Assembly (NCBI RefSeq): GCF_900108855.1
Contig: NZ_FNXY01000006.1
Location: forward strand, 62,001 to 126,000
From: Dyadobacter koreensis
Lineage (GTDB): Bacteria; Bacteroidota; Bacteroidia; Cytophagales; Spirosomataceae
Length of the DNA stretch: 64,000 nt
Direction of reading: 5' to 3'
The notes beneath the pieces were generated by a model that was not told the origin of the DNA, did not search any database, and saw only the letters and a list, made by a program, of their open reading frames with translations. The position numbers and the translations under genes were made by a program. Every line of letters begins with the position of its first letter. The stretch's first letter is position 1. Shown one piece after another: positions 17,334-25,844 of this stretch.

Positions 17334-18179
17334 ATGAAAAAACTTATTTATTTATCGTTTATGCTGTTTATTGGCGCAGCTTGCATGGTTGCTTGCAATG
17401 ATGATTCAGATGATATTCCGGTTGATCCGGATCTGACAGCAGGTACGGGCAGAATGCTTCTTAAATTTGACAATGTTGCTGGAAACGAGGATCTTGTGCT
17501 GGATAATAAAACCTATGCGAATAGCTCAGGCGAAGATTTGACGATATCAAAATTCAATTATTTCGTTTCGAATTTTAAGCTGGTAAGGGACGACGGAAAG
17601 ACCTACACAATTCCACAGGATTCCAGTTATTTCCGAATTGTTGAAGCCGATGCAAAATCTCAAACAATTGCTTTGAACAGACTTCCTGAGGGAAATTATA
17701 CAGGAATTGAATATATTGTTGGGGTTGACAGTCTGCGAAGTGTTTCAGGTATTGAGAAAAGAGGAGGAGCTTTGGACCCATCCGGTGATATGGCAGGAGA
17801 TGGCATGTATTGGGCATGGACATCTGGATATATTTTCGTAAAACTGGAAGGAAGTTCGTCGAAGTCGAGTTCTTCAAATGGCAAATTTTATTATCACATC
17901 GGTTTTTATGGCGGATTTGAAAGTAAAGAAAAAACGGTCAATAATATCAAAAATATAAAGATTGATTTCGCAGGAAATAATGCTGTTGTGCGTGGTGATA
18001 GTGTTCCTCAGGTTCGGATAACAGCCGATGTTCTGAAAGTTTTCAATGGGCCAAATCCGGTCAGTGTAGCAAAAAATCCAAGTATCATGTTTGACTTTAC
18101 GCTTTCGTCCGGTGTGGCAAACAATTACAAATCCATGTTTGGTTTTGGGGAAATAAAGCAGAATAGTTTGGCTAAATAG
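17334..18179 (+). CDS. MbnP-like lipoprotein 2
   Basis: A 281-residue MbnP-family lipoprotein (lipobox MVAC). It shows LLKFDNVAGNEDLVLDNKTY, FNYFVSNFKL, PQDSSYFRI, YIVGVDSLRSV and the family signature GMYWAWTSGYIFVKLEG, with Trp160 and Trp162. One of these is the natural candidate for oxidation to kynurenine by the partner enzyme. No cysteines are present besides the lipobox region. It is most similar to copy 1, suggesting that pairs 1 and 2 arose by duplication. It is 6 nt upstream of its MbnH partner. Confidence 0.93.
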   Translation: MKKLIYLSFMLFIGAACMVACNDDSDDIPVDPDLTAGTGRMLLKFDNVAGNEDLVLDNKTYANSSGEDLTISKFNYFVSNFKLVRDDGKTYTIPQDSSYFRIVEADAKSQTIALNRLPEGNYTGIEYIVGVDSLRSVSGIEKRGGALDPSGDMAGDGMYWAWTSGYIFVKLEGSSSKSSSSNGKFYYHIGFYGGFESKEKTVNNIKNIKIDFAGNNAVVRGDSVPQVRITADVLKVFNGPNPVSVAKNPSIMFDFTLSSGVANNYKSMFGFGEIKQNSLAK

Positions 18180-18185
18180 CATTGT

Positions 18186-19331
18186 ATGAATCGTGGTTTT
18201 TGGGAAATTTTGAAAAGGGCAAGCTTACTTTTGGGTATGCTGATATTGCTTTTGCAAGTCGGTGTGTCCTGTACTTCCGGTTCGGGAGGAAATACAGAAG
18301 AGCCTGATCCCAATCCTGAACCCACTGGCCCGACTGCGCTTCAATGGAAAAAGCCAGCACATTTTCCCGATCCCGTTTATGACCTGGCCAAAAATCCGCT
18401 GACGGTAGAAGGTGTTTTGTTAGGAAAATTTCTGTTTTATGACGGTATTCTTTCCCGGACAAATGTGATTGGCTGTGGTACTTGTCATCAGCAGTTATCT
18501 GCGTTTACACATCACGGGCACGAATTGAGCCACGGTGTTGATGATCAGCTTGGTATACGCAATGCGCCGTCTGTGCAGAACATGGCCTGGAATACTTCAT
18601 TCTTTTGGGATGGAAATGTACACGCTCTCGATTCAGTTCCGCTTAATCCGATTCAAAATAAAGTTGAAATGGATGAGACGATGGATAACATTCTCGCGAA
18701 ACTGAGAGCGACACCGAATGCAACATCCAAAGTACCTGTCGATTATCCAAAAATGTTTAAGGCTGCATATGGAACAACCGAAATCACTTCCGAGCGCGTC
18801 AGGAAAGCGTTGTCACAATTTATGATGACGATGGTTTCCGCCAATTCGAAATATGATTACTATGTTCTGGGAGATGCGGCTGCCTTAACAACGGAGGAAA
18901 AAACGGGGATGGCGCTTTTTAAACAGAAATGTTCGTCCTGTCATGTTGGCGAATTGTTTACGGATTTTAGTTATCGGAACAATGGATTGCCGCCGATCAA
19001 AATTGATGATCAGGGACGATATTCGGTTACTCAAAATGAGTCTGACCGGTATAAATTTAAGGTGCCAAGTTTGAGAAATATTGGCTTGACCGCTCCTTAT
19101 ATGCACGATGGAAGGTTTGTGACTTTGGAACAAGTCCTGAATCATTATGGTGATAATATGCAGTCTTCGGCAACTTTGGACAATATTTTCAAACTGCCAA
19201 CCGGAAAAGTTGGTATTAATTTATCGGCCGCTGAAAAGCAAAGTATTATCCTTTTTCTCAGGACTTTGAGCGACGATCAATTTATCCGCAGTGCGGAATT
19301 ATCTGATCCCGGTGTCGGAAATGCTTTTTAA
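18186..19331 (+). CDS. MbnH-like di-heme MauG-family enzyme 2
   Basis: A 381-residue di-heme protein, probably a lipoprotein (GVSC). Heme sites are C97-GT-C100-H101 and C249-SS-C252-H253; Trp141 lies in FFWDGN, and Tyr321 in VLNHY is the expected axial ligand of the second heme. It is closely similar to enzyme 1 along its whole length (GCGTCHQQ, FTHHGHELSHGVDDQLG, VDYPKMFKAA). It would oxidise Trp in MbnP 2, and possibly other targets. The following small Cys protein starts 10 nt after its stop, so they are probably cotranscribed. Confidence 0.92.
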   Translation: MNRGFWEILKRASLLLGMLILLLQVGVSCTSGSGGNTEEPDPNPEPTGPTALQWKKPAHFPDPVYDLAKNPLTVEGVLLGKFLFYDGILSRTNVIGCGTCHQQLSAFTHHGHELSHGVDDQLGIRNAPSVQNMAWNTSFFWDGNVHALDSVPLNPIQNKVEMDETMDNILAKLRATPNATSKVPVDYPKMFKAAYGTTEITSERVRKALSQFMMTMVSANSKYDYYVLGDAAALTTEEKTGMALFKQKCSSCHVGELFTDFSYRNNGLPPIKIDDQGRYSVTQNESDRYKFKVPSLRNIGLTAPYMHDGRFVTLEQVLNHYGDNMQSSATLDNIFKLPTGKVGINLSAAEKQSIILFLRTLSDDQFIRSAELSDPGVGNAF

Positions 19332-19340
19332 TTTATTCTG

Positions 19341-19718
19341 ATGCGCTCGTTTTTAGCATATATATTATTGTTTTCAATCATGCTGCCCACGATTAGTCCG
19401 TGGGGAACGATCGCGTATTTTCATTTGAACCGCGAATATATTGCAAAGGTGCTTTGTGAAAACCGCCAACGCCCGGAGCTGAAATGTAACGGACAGTGTT
19501 ATCTTGCCAAAAAACTGAAACAACAGGAAGATAATAAGGATAAGGAAACGGCAAATCGCGTTCAAAATCTTCCGGTATTGCAGCTTTTTACACAGGCTGT
19601 CGACTCGTTTAAATTCGACTTCGATTATTCTCAATTTTTAGAAAAGCCTCGTTTTTTCTACCAATTGGTAATTTATATTTCTCCCGCATCCCGTTTACTA
19701 AGGCCGCCCAGGCGCTAA
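19341..19718 (+). CDS. Small membrane protein with C-x9-CNGQC motif (copy 2)
   Basis: A 125-residue homologue of the first gene in this locus: N-terminal hydrophobic segment (FLAYILLFSIMLPTISPWG), then REYIAKVLCENRQRPELKCNGQCYLAKKL with C39-x9-C49-x3-C53. Outside this block the two copies differ, which points to the Cys block as the functional core. Gene order Cys protein, MbnP, MbnH is the same as for copy 1, so it may be a standing part of the MbnP/MbnH module. Function unknown; copper binding is an inference. Confidence 0.78.
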   Translation: MRSFLAYILLFSIMLPTISPWGTIAYFHLNREYIAKVLCENRQRPELKCNGQCYLAKKLKQQEDNKDKETANRVQNLPVLQLFTQAVDSFKFDFDYSQFLEKPRFFYQLVIYISPASRLLRPPRR

Positions 19719-19847
19719 ATAATCGCCCTTATTTTTTGTGGTTCAGTATACCGCTTTCCCCTGGAACGCGATATGAGATGTTATTCCTTTGTCTGAACCC
19801 AACTCATTTTCAATTATTTAACTGGATTATTATATTAATTAAATATT

Positions 19848-20639
19848 ATGAAAAGAATTTTCATCTTCGCCATTGCCGCTTTAATTTTTACTTCTTGTGA
19901 TAATAATGATGATTCAACAGAAATACAGCCTGTTGAGAACGCAAAAACAACAATCACTTTCGACGCACGTGTAGGTAATGCAGACTTCGCTTTAAATAAA
20001 GATTTTACAATCGGGACGCGTACATATAATTTTTCCAAACTGCGATACTGGGTTAGTAATGTGACACTGATTGATTCAAAAGGAGCTGAATATTTGATCC
20101 CCGATTCATATTACCTAATGGAAGAAGTCGGCGATCTAAATCTTTCTGGTACGATTTCAGATAAGCTGACCTATCCGGCGCGTAAACGCGAATCGATTGA
20201 CGTTGAAGATATTCCGGCAGGAGAATATAAGAGTATTAAATTTTCAATCGGTGTTGATTCCAAGCACAATGACAATCTAAGTTTGCAGTCCGGGGAATTA
20301 TCGATTGCGAACGGCATGAGCAATATCGCGTGGATGTGGCATACCAGTTACATTTTTTCTTCGGTAGCCGGAATTGTGAAGGAAGGTACGACAAGTGCAG
20401 ATTTTTTAGCAGAAACGGGTCTGAACGCTAATTATAAAACGGTATCCATCGATTTCGCTGCGCCGGTCAATTTCTCGACAGCGAAAGGAGTTGTGTTAAA
20501 TCTGGACGTTACCAAGATCGTCGACGGAATTGATCTGATAAAAACTCCGAAAGTAAATGCTGCGCAAGCTGAGGTTATGTCTGCTTTGGCTACCAACTAT
20601 GGTTCAAAAGCAATGACTTTTGGCAGTATTGCTAACTAA
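19848..20639 (+). CDS. MbnP-like lipoprotein 3
   Basis: A 263-residue MbnP-family lipoprotein (lipobox FTSC). It is more diverged than copies 1 and 2 but keeps TITFDARVGNADFAL, FSKLRYWVSNVTLI, YLIPDSYYLM, IKFSIGVDSKHNDNL and IAWMWHTSYIF, with Trp162-Met-Trp164 at the presumed modification site and a third Trp in LRYWVSN. There is no Cys beyond the lipobox. Located 14 nt upstream of its di-heme partner. Confidence 0.9.
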   Translation: MKRIFIFAIAALIFTSCDNNDDSTEIQPVENAKTTITFDARVGNADFALNKDFTIGTRTYNFSKLRYWVSNVTLIDSKGAEYLIPDSYYLMEEVGDLNLSGTISDKLTYPARKRESIDVEDIPAGEYKSIKFSIGVDSKHNDNLSLQSGELSIANGMSNIAWMWHTSYIFSSVAGIVKEGTTSADFLAETGLNANYKTVSIDFAAPVNFSTAKGVVLNLDVTKIVDGIDLIKTPKVNAAQAEVMSALATNYGSKAMTFGSIAN

Positions 20640-20653
20640 AAAAACGGATATTT

Positions 20654-21700
20654 TTGAAAATAAATTTCTCATATAGTATCCTGTTGAGTCTTATTTTGAC
20701 TGCTTGCAGCAAAAAGGAATCTGTTGATCCGGAGCCGCAAATTTATCAGTTTGCGGTTCCGGCCAACTTTCCACGACCCGTCTTCGATATAGAAAACGCG
20801 ATGACGAGAGAAGGTATCGAATTAGGCAGAATGCTTTTTTATGACGTACGTCTTTCGGGAAATAATAAGGTTTCCTGTGCGAGCTGCCATGATCAAAAAC
20901 TTGCTTTCAGTGATGGAAAGGCTTTAAGTAATGCTGGTGTCTCTGGAACTATTCTTCATCGACATGCTCCTGCGCTGGTCAATCTGGCGTGGGCAAATAA
21001 TGGTCTTTTTTGGGATGGCGGCGCAACAAATCTGGAATCGCAAGCCTTTGGCCCGCTTACGGCCTCGGATGAAATGCATCAGGATTTGTTTGAATTAGTA
21101 GATGAGCTTAATGCGGTACCGGAATATGTAAAACAGTTTGATCTCGCTTTCAAAGATCAAATCAGTTCTCAAAATATCGTGAAGGCACTGGCGCAGTTTC
21201 AACGGACTTTGGTATCTGCGAATTCCCGTTATGACAAATTTAAACGAAATGAAGCGGAAGGGAATTTGTCTTCAATGGAATTGCGAGGCTTGGAATTGGT
21301 CCGGCAAAAATGTCAGAGTTGTCACACGGGTGAATTATTCACAGACAATGCCTACCATAATAATGGAATCGATGCTGATTTTAGCAACGATCAGTCTGAA
21401 GGACTTTTTCAGGGGCGATTCAGGATTAGCTATAACCCGGCTGATATGGGAAGTTTCAAGACACCAACACTTCGTAATGCCGCACTGACTGCGCCTTACA
21501 TGCACGACGGGCGATTTACGAAACTGGAAGATGTGATTGATCATTATTCCGGTGAAATAAAAGTTTCCCCGACGCTGGATAAAACAATCCCGACTAATGG
21601 ATTTCAATTTAATCCCGATGAAAAGAAGGCGATCATGGCATTTTTGAATACACTGACGGATGAAGAATTTGTCACAAACCGTGAATTGAGCAGGCCCTGA
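20654..21700 (+). CDS. MbnH-like di-heme MauG-family enzyme 3
   Basis: A 348-residue di-heme lipoprotein (lipobox LTAC). Heme sites: C75-AS-C78-H79 and C220-QS-C223-H224; Trp120 in GLFWDGG; Tyr298 in VIDHY, the MauG-type axial ligand position. It is shorter than copies 1 and 2 and lacks their HHGHELSHG segment (SDGKALSNAG here), so its substrate pocket may differ. The start appears to be TTG, as no ATG lies before the signal peptide. Confidence 0.9.
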   Translation: MKINFSYSILLSLILTACSKKESVDPEPQIYQFAVPANFPRPVFDIENAMTREGIELGRMLFYDVRLSGNNKVSCASCHDQKLAFSDGKALSNAGVSGTILHRHAPALVNLAWANNGLFWDGGATNLESQAFGPLTASDEMHQDLFELVDELNAVPEYVKQFDLAFKDQISSQNIVKALAQFQRTLVSANSRYDKFKRNEAEGNLSSMELRGLELVRQKCQSCHTGELFTDNAYHNNGIDADFSNDQSEGLFQGRFRISYNPADMGSFKTPTLRNAALTAPYMHDGRFTKLEDVIDHYSGEIKVSPTLDKTIPTNGFQFNPDEKKAIMAFLNTLTDEEFVTNRELSRP

Positions 21701-21763
21701 TGCTGTTGTTTAAAATAATCGATTACGAAAAATAATAACCGTTACAAATTCAACTAAAATAAA

Positions 21764-22249
21764 ATGAAAAAATACCTTTTTGCAGTTTTGGCGATTACTT
21801 TCATATATGGATGCAATAGTGCAGACGAACGGAAAAATGAGCATGAAGGACATGCGCATCACGAATCTGATGGTCCTGTAAGTGATGAAACGAAGAAGAT
21901 GCTTGCCATACACGACAGCATTATGCCACATATGGACAAACTCATGGATTATAAAAAGCAGATCAGGCTGGAACTTGAAAAAACGGATAGTCTGATTGCG
22001 ATAAAGTCCAGTGAGGTTTTGAGAGCACGTAAAGAAGAAGCCGAAAAATTGCACACCGAACTCGACAGAGCCGATAAAGCGATGATGGACTGGATGCACG
22101 AATTTAAATTTGACACCTTAAAATCGCTGGATAAATCAGAAACCGAAGCTTACGTAGCTGATCAGAAGTCGAAGATTGAAAATGTGAAAGTTCTAATGAA
22201 CAAAAGTCTATTGGATGCAAGTCAGTTTATTGGTAAAATAAAAAAGTAA
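21764..22249 (+). CDS. His/Met-rich helical lipoprotein
   Basis: A 161-residue lipoprotein (lipobox IYGC) with a His/acid-rich stretch right after the lipid anchor (NEHEGHAHHESDG) and Met/His pairs further on (IHDSIMPHMDKLM, MMDWMHEF). The rest is long, charged alpha-helix, probably a coiled coil. It ends 1 nt before the SCO start codon, so the two are tightly coupled. No known domain recognised. Composition and neighbours suggest a periplasmic copper buffer or chaperone (inference). Confidence 0.78.
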   Translation: MKKYLFAVLAITFIYGCNSADERKNEHEGHAHHESDGPVSDETKKMLAIHDSIMPHMDKLMDYKKQIRLELEKTDSLIAIKSSEVLRARKEEAEKLHTELDRADKAMMDWMHEFKFDTLKSLDKSETEAYVADQKSKIENVKVLMNKSLLDASQFIGKIKK

Positions 22250-22250
22250 T

Positions 22251-22880
22251 ATGAAAGCACAATGGATTTGGCTTACGATGATCATAATTACCGTTGCCGC
22301 TGGTTGTGAGACGAAAAAATTACCCTATCTGGGAGAGCCGGATGTTGTGAACAAGGTGATAGATGGAAAAGAAAAGGAAGAGAAAATTTACCCGACTATC
22401 CCTGATTTTTCCTTCACGAATCAGGATAAACAAACCGTGACTCAGGCGGATTTTAAAAACAAAGTATATGTAGCAGACTTCTTTTTTGTTACTTGCCCAA
22501 CCATCTGCCCAATCATGAAAAAAAATATGCTCACGGTTTATAAAGAATTTAAAGATAATCCAGATGTTAAAATTCTTTCACATACGATTGATCCTGAGCA
22601 TGATAACCCGGATGTTTTGAAACAATATGCTACGGATCTGGGAGTTGCCGGAACGATGTGGCAGTTTGTAACCGGTGATCGTGAAAAAATCTATGACATC
22701 GGGCAAAAACATTATATGGTAAGTGCGATGGAAGATTCAAGTCAGGCTGGAGGATATATCCACAGCGGAGCCTTTGTTTTAATTGACAAAGAAAGGCATA
22801 TTCGCGGAATGTATGACGGAACAACGGAAGCGGGGACGGCAAAATTGAAAGAAGATTTGAAAATACTTTTGAAGGAATAA
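22251..22880 (+). CDS. SCO1/SenC-family copper chaperone
   Basis: A 209-residue thioredoxin-fold protein anchored by an N-terminal lipid (VAAGC). The copper site is complete: C82-PTI-C86 in FFVTCPTICPIMKKNM and the distal His171 in GGYIHSGAF. SCO proteins deliver copper to the CuA or CuB site of cytochrome oxidase or act as periplasmic thiol-disulfide enzymes. It is the last gene of the locus and is followed by a terminator, giving the firmest link of the whole cluster to copper. Confidence 0.95.
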   Translation: MKAQWIWLTMIIITVAAGCETKKLPYLGEPDVVNKVIDGKEKEEKIYPTIPDFSFTNQDKQTVTQADFKNKVYVADFFFVTCPTICPIMKKNMLTVYKEFKDNPDVKILSHTIDPEHDNPDVLKQYATDLGVAGTMWQFVTGDREKIYDIGQKHYMVSAMEDSSQAGGYIHSGAFVLIDKERHIRGMYDGTTEAGTAKLKEDLKILLKE

Positions 22881-22884
22881 ATGC

Positions 22885-22920
22885 AACGTGGCTGGCTAAA
22901 AAATCAGTCACGTTTTTGTT
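22885..22920 (+). terminator. Terminator of the copper locus
   Basis: AACGTGGCTG pairs with CAGTCACGTT (10 bp, one G-T) around a 10-nt A-rich loop, followed by TTTGTTT. It lies 5 nt after the SCO stop codon. Confidence 0.75.
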
Positions 22921-23155
22921 TCCACCAGGAACATTAAAATAATCCAAATGCAAAAAATCTAATTTTTTTCTAATTTACCAGCGGATTTGAACATTTTCAA
23001 GAACTATAACAAAACCAATGTTGTTGGCTAATGATGATGCGGTGAGCAAACCGTAACATAAAAATAACAGTAAAGAAATATGAGAAGCCGGTTAAAACTG
23101 GCACTGCTTTTTTAATCTGTTGTAAACCATTTTGTTAACACCGATTATTTCTACA

Positions 23156-24064
23156 ATGATGTACGATATCTGTACGATAGGTCATATAACGCTGGATAAA
23201 GTAGTAACGACCAAGTCTGTTAAACACATGCCGGGCGGTACTTCGTTTTATTTTTCCAAGGCAATTCAACAATTTGATATAAATTACGTGCTGGTCACGG
23301 CGCTGGCGCAAAGCGAGATGAAGGTGGTTGATGGATTGCGCAATGATGGCATCCGGATCCATACGTTACCAAGTGAACATTCCGTATATTTTGAAAATAT
23401 TTACAGTGAAAACCAGGATTACCGCGAGCAGAATGTTTTGCAGAAAGCGGCACCTTTCGGTGTTTCCGTAATGCCGGCTGTTGACGCTAAAATTTATCAT
23501 TTGGGACCTCTTTTGTCGGACGATATCTCTGTCGACCTAATTCGTTTTCTTTCCTTGAAAGGTCTGGTATCACTTGACGTTCAGGGACTTTTACGTTCGG
23601 TCGTAAATAAAAAAGTAATATACCATGACTGGGCAGACAAAAAAGAAGCGTTGCCTTATGTTTCGATTTTAAAGGCTAACGAGCATGAAATGGAAGTGGT
23701 AACGGGTTGGTCAGATGTGCAGCAGGGAGCCCGCTATCTGGCGGATCTTGGTGTTCAGGAAGTGATAATTACTCTGGGAAGCCGTGGTTCTTTGATTTTC
23801 AGAGACGGTATTTTCCATGAAATTCCGGCATACAAACCTTCCGCTATCATCGACGCAACAGGTTGTGGGGACACTTATATGGCAGGTTATTTGAGCAAAA
23901 AAATACAAGGCGGTGATATCCAGGAGTCTGGTGAATATGGTGCGGCGATGGCTACTTTGAAAATTGGATCATCCGGGCCATTCTCTGGTAACGCAGCGAC
24001 TGTAGATAAAGTGTTGAAGCATGGAATTGCCGAAAAATATAACGTATTGCAAGTTGGCTTATAA
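23156..24064 (+). CDS. PfkB-family carbohydrate kinase
   Basis: Ribokinase/PfkB-fold sugar kinase of 302 residues from the tandem ATG at 23156 (an upstream TTG at 23132 is possible but less likely). It has the N-terminal MPGGTSFYFSKAI substrate motif, LKANEHEMEVVTG, and the C-terminal signature DATGCGDTYMAGYL with the catalytic Asp in GCGD. Phosphate acceptor unknown: ribose, fructose, adenosine or inosine-like substrates are all possible. It stands alone and ends at a strong bidirectional terminator. Confidence 0.88.
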   Translation: MMYDICTIGHITLDKVVTTKSVKHMPGGTSFYFSKAIQQFDINYVLVTALAQSEMKVVDGLRNDGIRIHTLPSEHSVYFENIYSENQDYREQNVLQKAAPFGVSVMPAVDAKIYHLGPLLSDDISVDLIRFLSLKGLVSLDVQGLLRSVVNKKVIYHDWADKKEALPYVSILKANEHEMEVVTGWSDVQQGARYLADLGVQEVIITLGSRGSLIFRDGIFHEIPAYKPSAIIDATGCGDTYMAGYLSKKIQGGDIQESGEYGAAMATLKIGSSGPFSGNAATVDKVLKHGIAEKYNVLQVGL

Positions 24065-24082
24065 TTTTATCAACTTCATCAG

Positions 24083-24117
24083 AATTAAAAAACCGGCTTT
24101 TTGCCGGTTTTTTAATT
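24083..24117. terminator. Bidirectional terminator
   Basis: Perfect 15-bp stem from AATTAAAAAACCGGC and its complement with a TTTTT loop. It has A-runs and T-runs on both sides and so can serve both converging genes (kinase and L,D-transpeptidase). Confidence 0.9.
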
Positions 24118-24122
24118 TAGGA

Positions 24123-25769
24123 TTAATCTTCTAACGCAATTTCTTCGGATGTTGTACTGAAAAGTCTTTCGGCCATTTTCTTATCATGACCGTAAATATC
24201 TTTTCGGAAATTTAAACGGCCATTCTGGTCTACCCACACAGTAAAATAACCAATAAAAACTGGAATTTCTGCTTTTCCCCGCAGCCTGACATATTTTTCT
24301 TTTCCAAGATTCATAGCGGCTGTGATTTTTTCTTCTGTCCAGACACTGTCTTTTCTCAGCAAGAACTCTGCCAGCTTTTTGGGTTCTGAAAGACGGATGC
24401 AGCCGTGACTAAATGCTCTGCTAGATTCTCCGAAAAGGTTTTTCGATGGCGTGTCGTGCAGATAAATATTATAACTGTTTGGGAAAAGAAACTTCACAAG
24501 CCCCAGGGAATTTTTCGGTCCGGGTTTTTGACGAACGGCATTTCCGTTCCATTCCATATTATGTCGGGCCAGATAATTCTTGTTCTTCTTAATTCCAGGC
24601 AAAATTTCATTTTTTAAAATACTCGGAGGGACATTCCAGTACGGACTAAAAACAATCTGGTTAAGTGTTCCTGAAAAAATGACAGTACTATGCGCTTCTG
24701 ACCCCACAACGACATTCATGTTGAAAGCCAATTCTCCGTCCTGATACACATGGAGCTTGTATTCAGGAATGTTGACAAGTAAATAATCAGTTGTCGGCGT
24801 CGCAGGCACCCAGCGGATCCGTTCCATATTAATCAGAATCTGTTGAATTCTTTGCTGGACGGGAACATTTAGTTCTCTAAAAAACGAAGCACCAATTTGT
24901 CCGTCCTGTTTTAGTCCGAAGCGAGCCTGGAAACTTCTGACAGCCCTGGTCAAAGTCGTATCAAGTATGTCGGTGCTGTCAGCTTCCGGCAAATCGCCCA
25001 AGGCAAAGAGACGGTTTTTTATTTCCGGAATTATAGCATAACGATTCCCTTCTTTGAACTTTTTCTTACCGGCCGGCAAAGAATCCCAGGTTTCTTCTTT
25101 CCGGATTTTGTAATAATTCAACAGATTTTCTTTCAGGAGATTATATTGTCTGTTTACAGGCTCATACGCTGACAGATTCTGTGCTTTATTTTTCAAAAGC
25201 GAATCAAGAAATGCTTCGGTATTTATTTTTTTGCGTGGTATAAACCAGTTCAGTTCCTGCGTGTTGATGCGGTGATCTCCGGTATAGGCTTTGCTGGCAT
25301 AACGGAAAAATTGCTCCGTCAGCAAAAGCTCAGTACGGAGAACAGCCGTGTCTTTCGGGTTTATCTTTTTGAGTATTTTTAGAGAATCAATCCGGGAGAC
25401 TAGCTGCGCATTATATAAAGAACTATCTCCTGAATAATGAATGTAGTCATTTTGCAAACCTAGAAAAGTCGGCACAAAATCTGCAAGTCCATCCGGGAAA
25501 AACCAGGCGAACTGATAATTTCGATGATTGTAAAAACTCTGGATCTGGTTCGCAATACTATCGTTTTCAGTTGTTTTAACAAATCCGTTAAGCGCAACGC
25601 TATCAACGAATAATTCGGTGAATGAATTTTCTATTGTGATCGTCGTATCGCGAACTGCAATTTCAGGCAGCTTTTTTTCTTTTTTAGAACAGGATGCTAG
25701 CAATGCGCAGATTACCAATAAGATCCAGGGATTATTTCCAGCGTGTGTTTGAATGTTTTTCAAAATCAT
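24123..25769 (-). CDS. L,D-transpeptidase (YcbB/LdtD-like) lipoprotein
   Basis: Peptidoglycan L,D-transpeptidase of 548 residues, lipid-anchored at LLASC. A scaffold domain is followed by a peptidoglycan-binding segment (about 265-300, TRAVRSFQARFGLKQDGQIG) and a YkuD catalytic domain with SHGCIRLSEP: catalytic Cys457 and His455. The family forms 3-3 cross-links or attaches proteins to peptidoglycan. Length and order match the YcbB branch. Start chosen at the ATG preceding the lipoprotein signal. Confidence 0.92.
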   Translation of the reverse strand: MILKNIQTHAGNNPWILLVICALLASCSKKEKKLPEIAVRDTTITIENSFTELFVDSVALNGFVKTTENDSIANQIQSFYNHRNYQFAWFFPDGLADFVPTFLGLQNDYIHYSGDSSLYNAQLVSRIDSLKILKKINPKDTAVLRTELLLTEQFFRYASKAYTGDHRINTQELNWFIPRKKINTEAFLDSLLKNKAQNLSAYEPVNRQYNLLKENLLNYYKIRKEETWDSLPAGKKKFKEGNRYAIIPEIKNRLFALGDLPEADSTDILDTTLTRAVRSFQARFGLKQDGQIGASFFRELNVPVQQRIQQILINMERIRWVPATPTTDYLLVNIPEYKLHVYQDGELAFNMNVVVGSEAHSTVIFSGTLNQIVFSPYWNVPPSILKNEILPGIKKNKNYLARHNMEWNGNAVRQKPGPKNSLGLVKFLFPNSYNIYLHDTPSKNLFGESSRAFSHGCIRLSEPKKLAEFLLRKDSVWTEEKITAAMNLGKEKYVRLRGKAEIPVFIGYFTVWVDQNGRLNFRKDIYGHDKKMAERLFSTTSEEIALED

Positions 25770-25844
25770 TTTTTAGTCGGGTTTGATGAATTTCTCAGAA
25801 CAATGTCTTTGCTCAAAGCCCAAGCTACTTAAATTTTTGAAAAC

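Noticed and set aside
15140..21700. Three classical cytochrome c peroxidases
   Set aside because: Pairing with MbnP-like proteins and the Tyr at the Met ligand position fit MauG/MbnH better.
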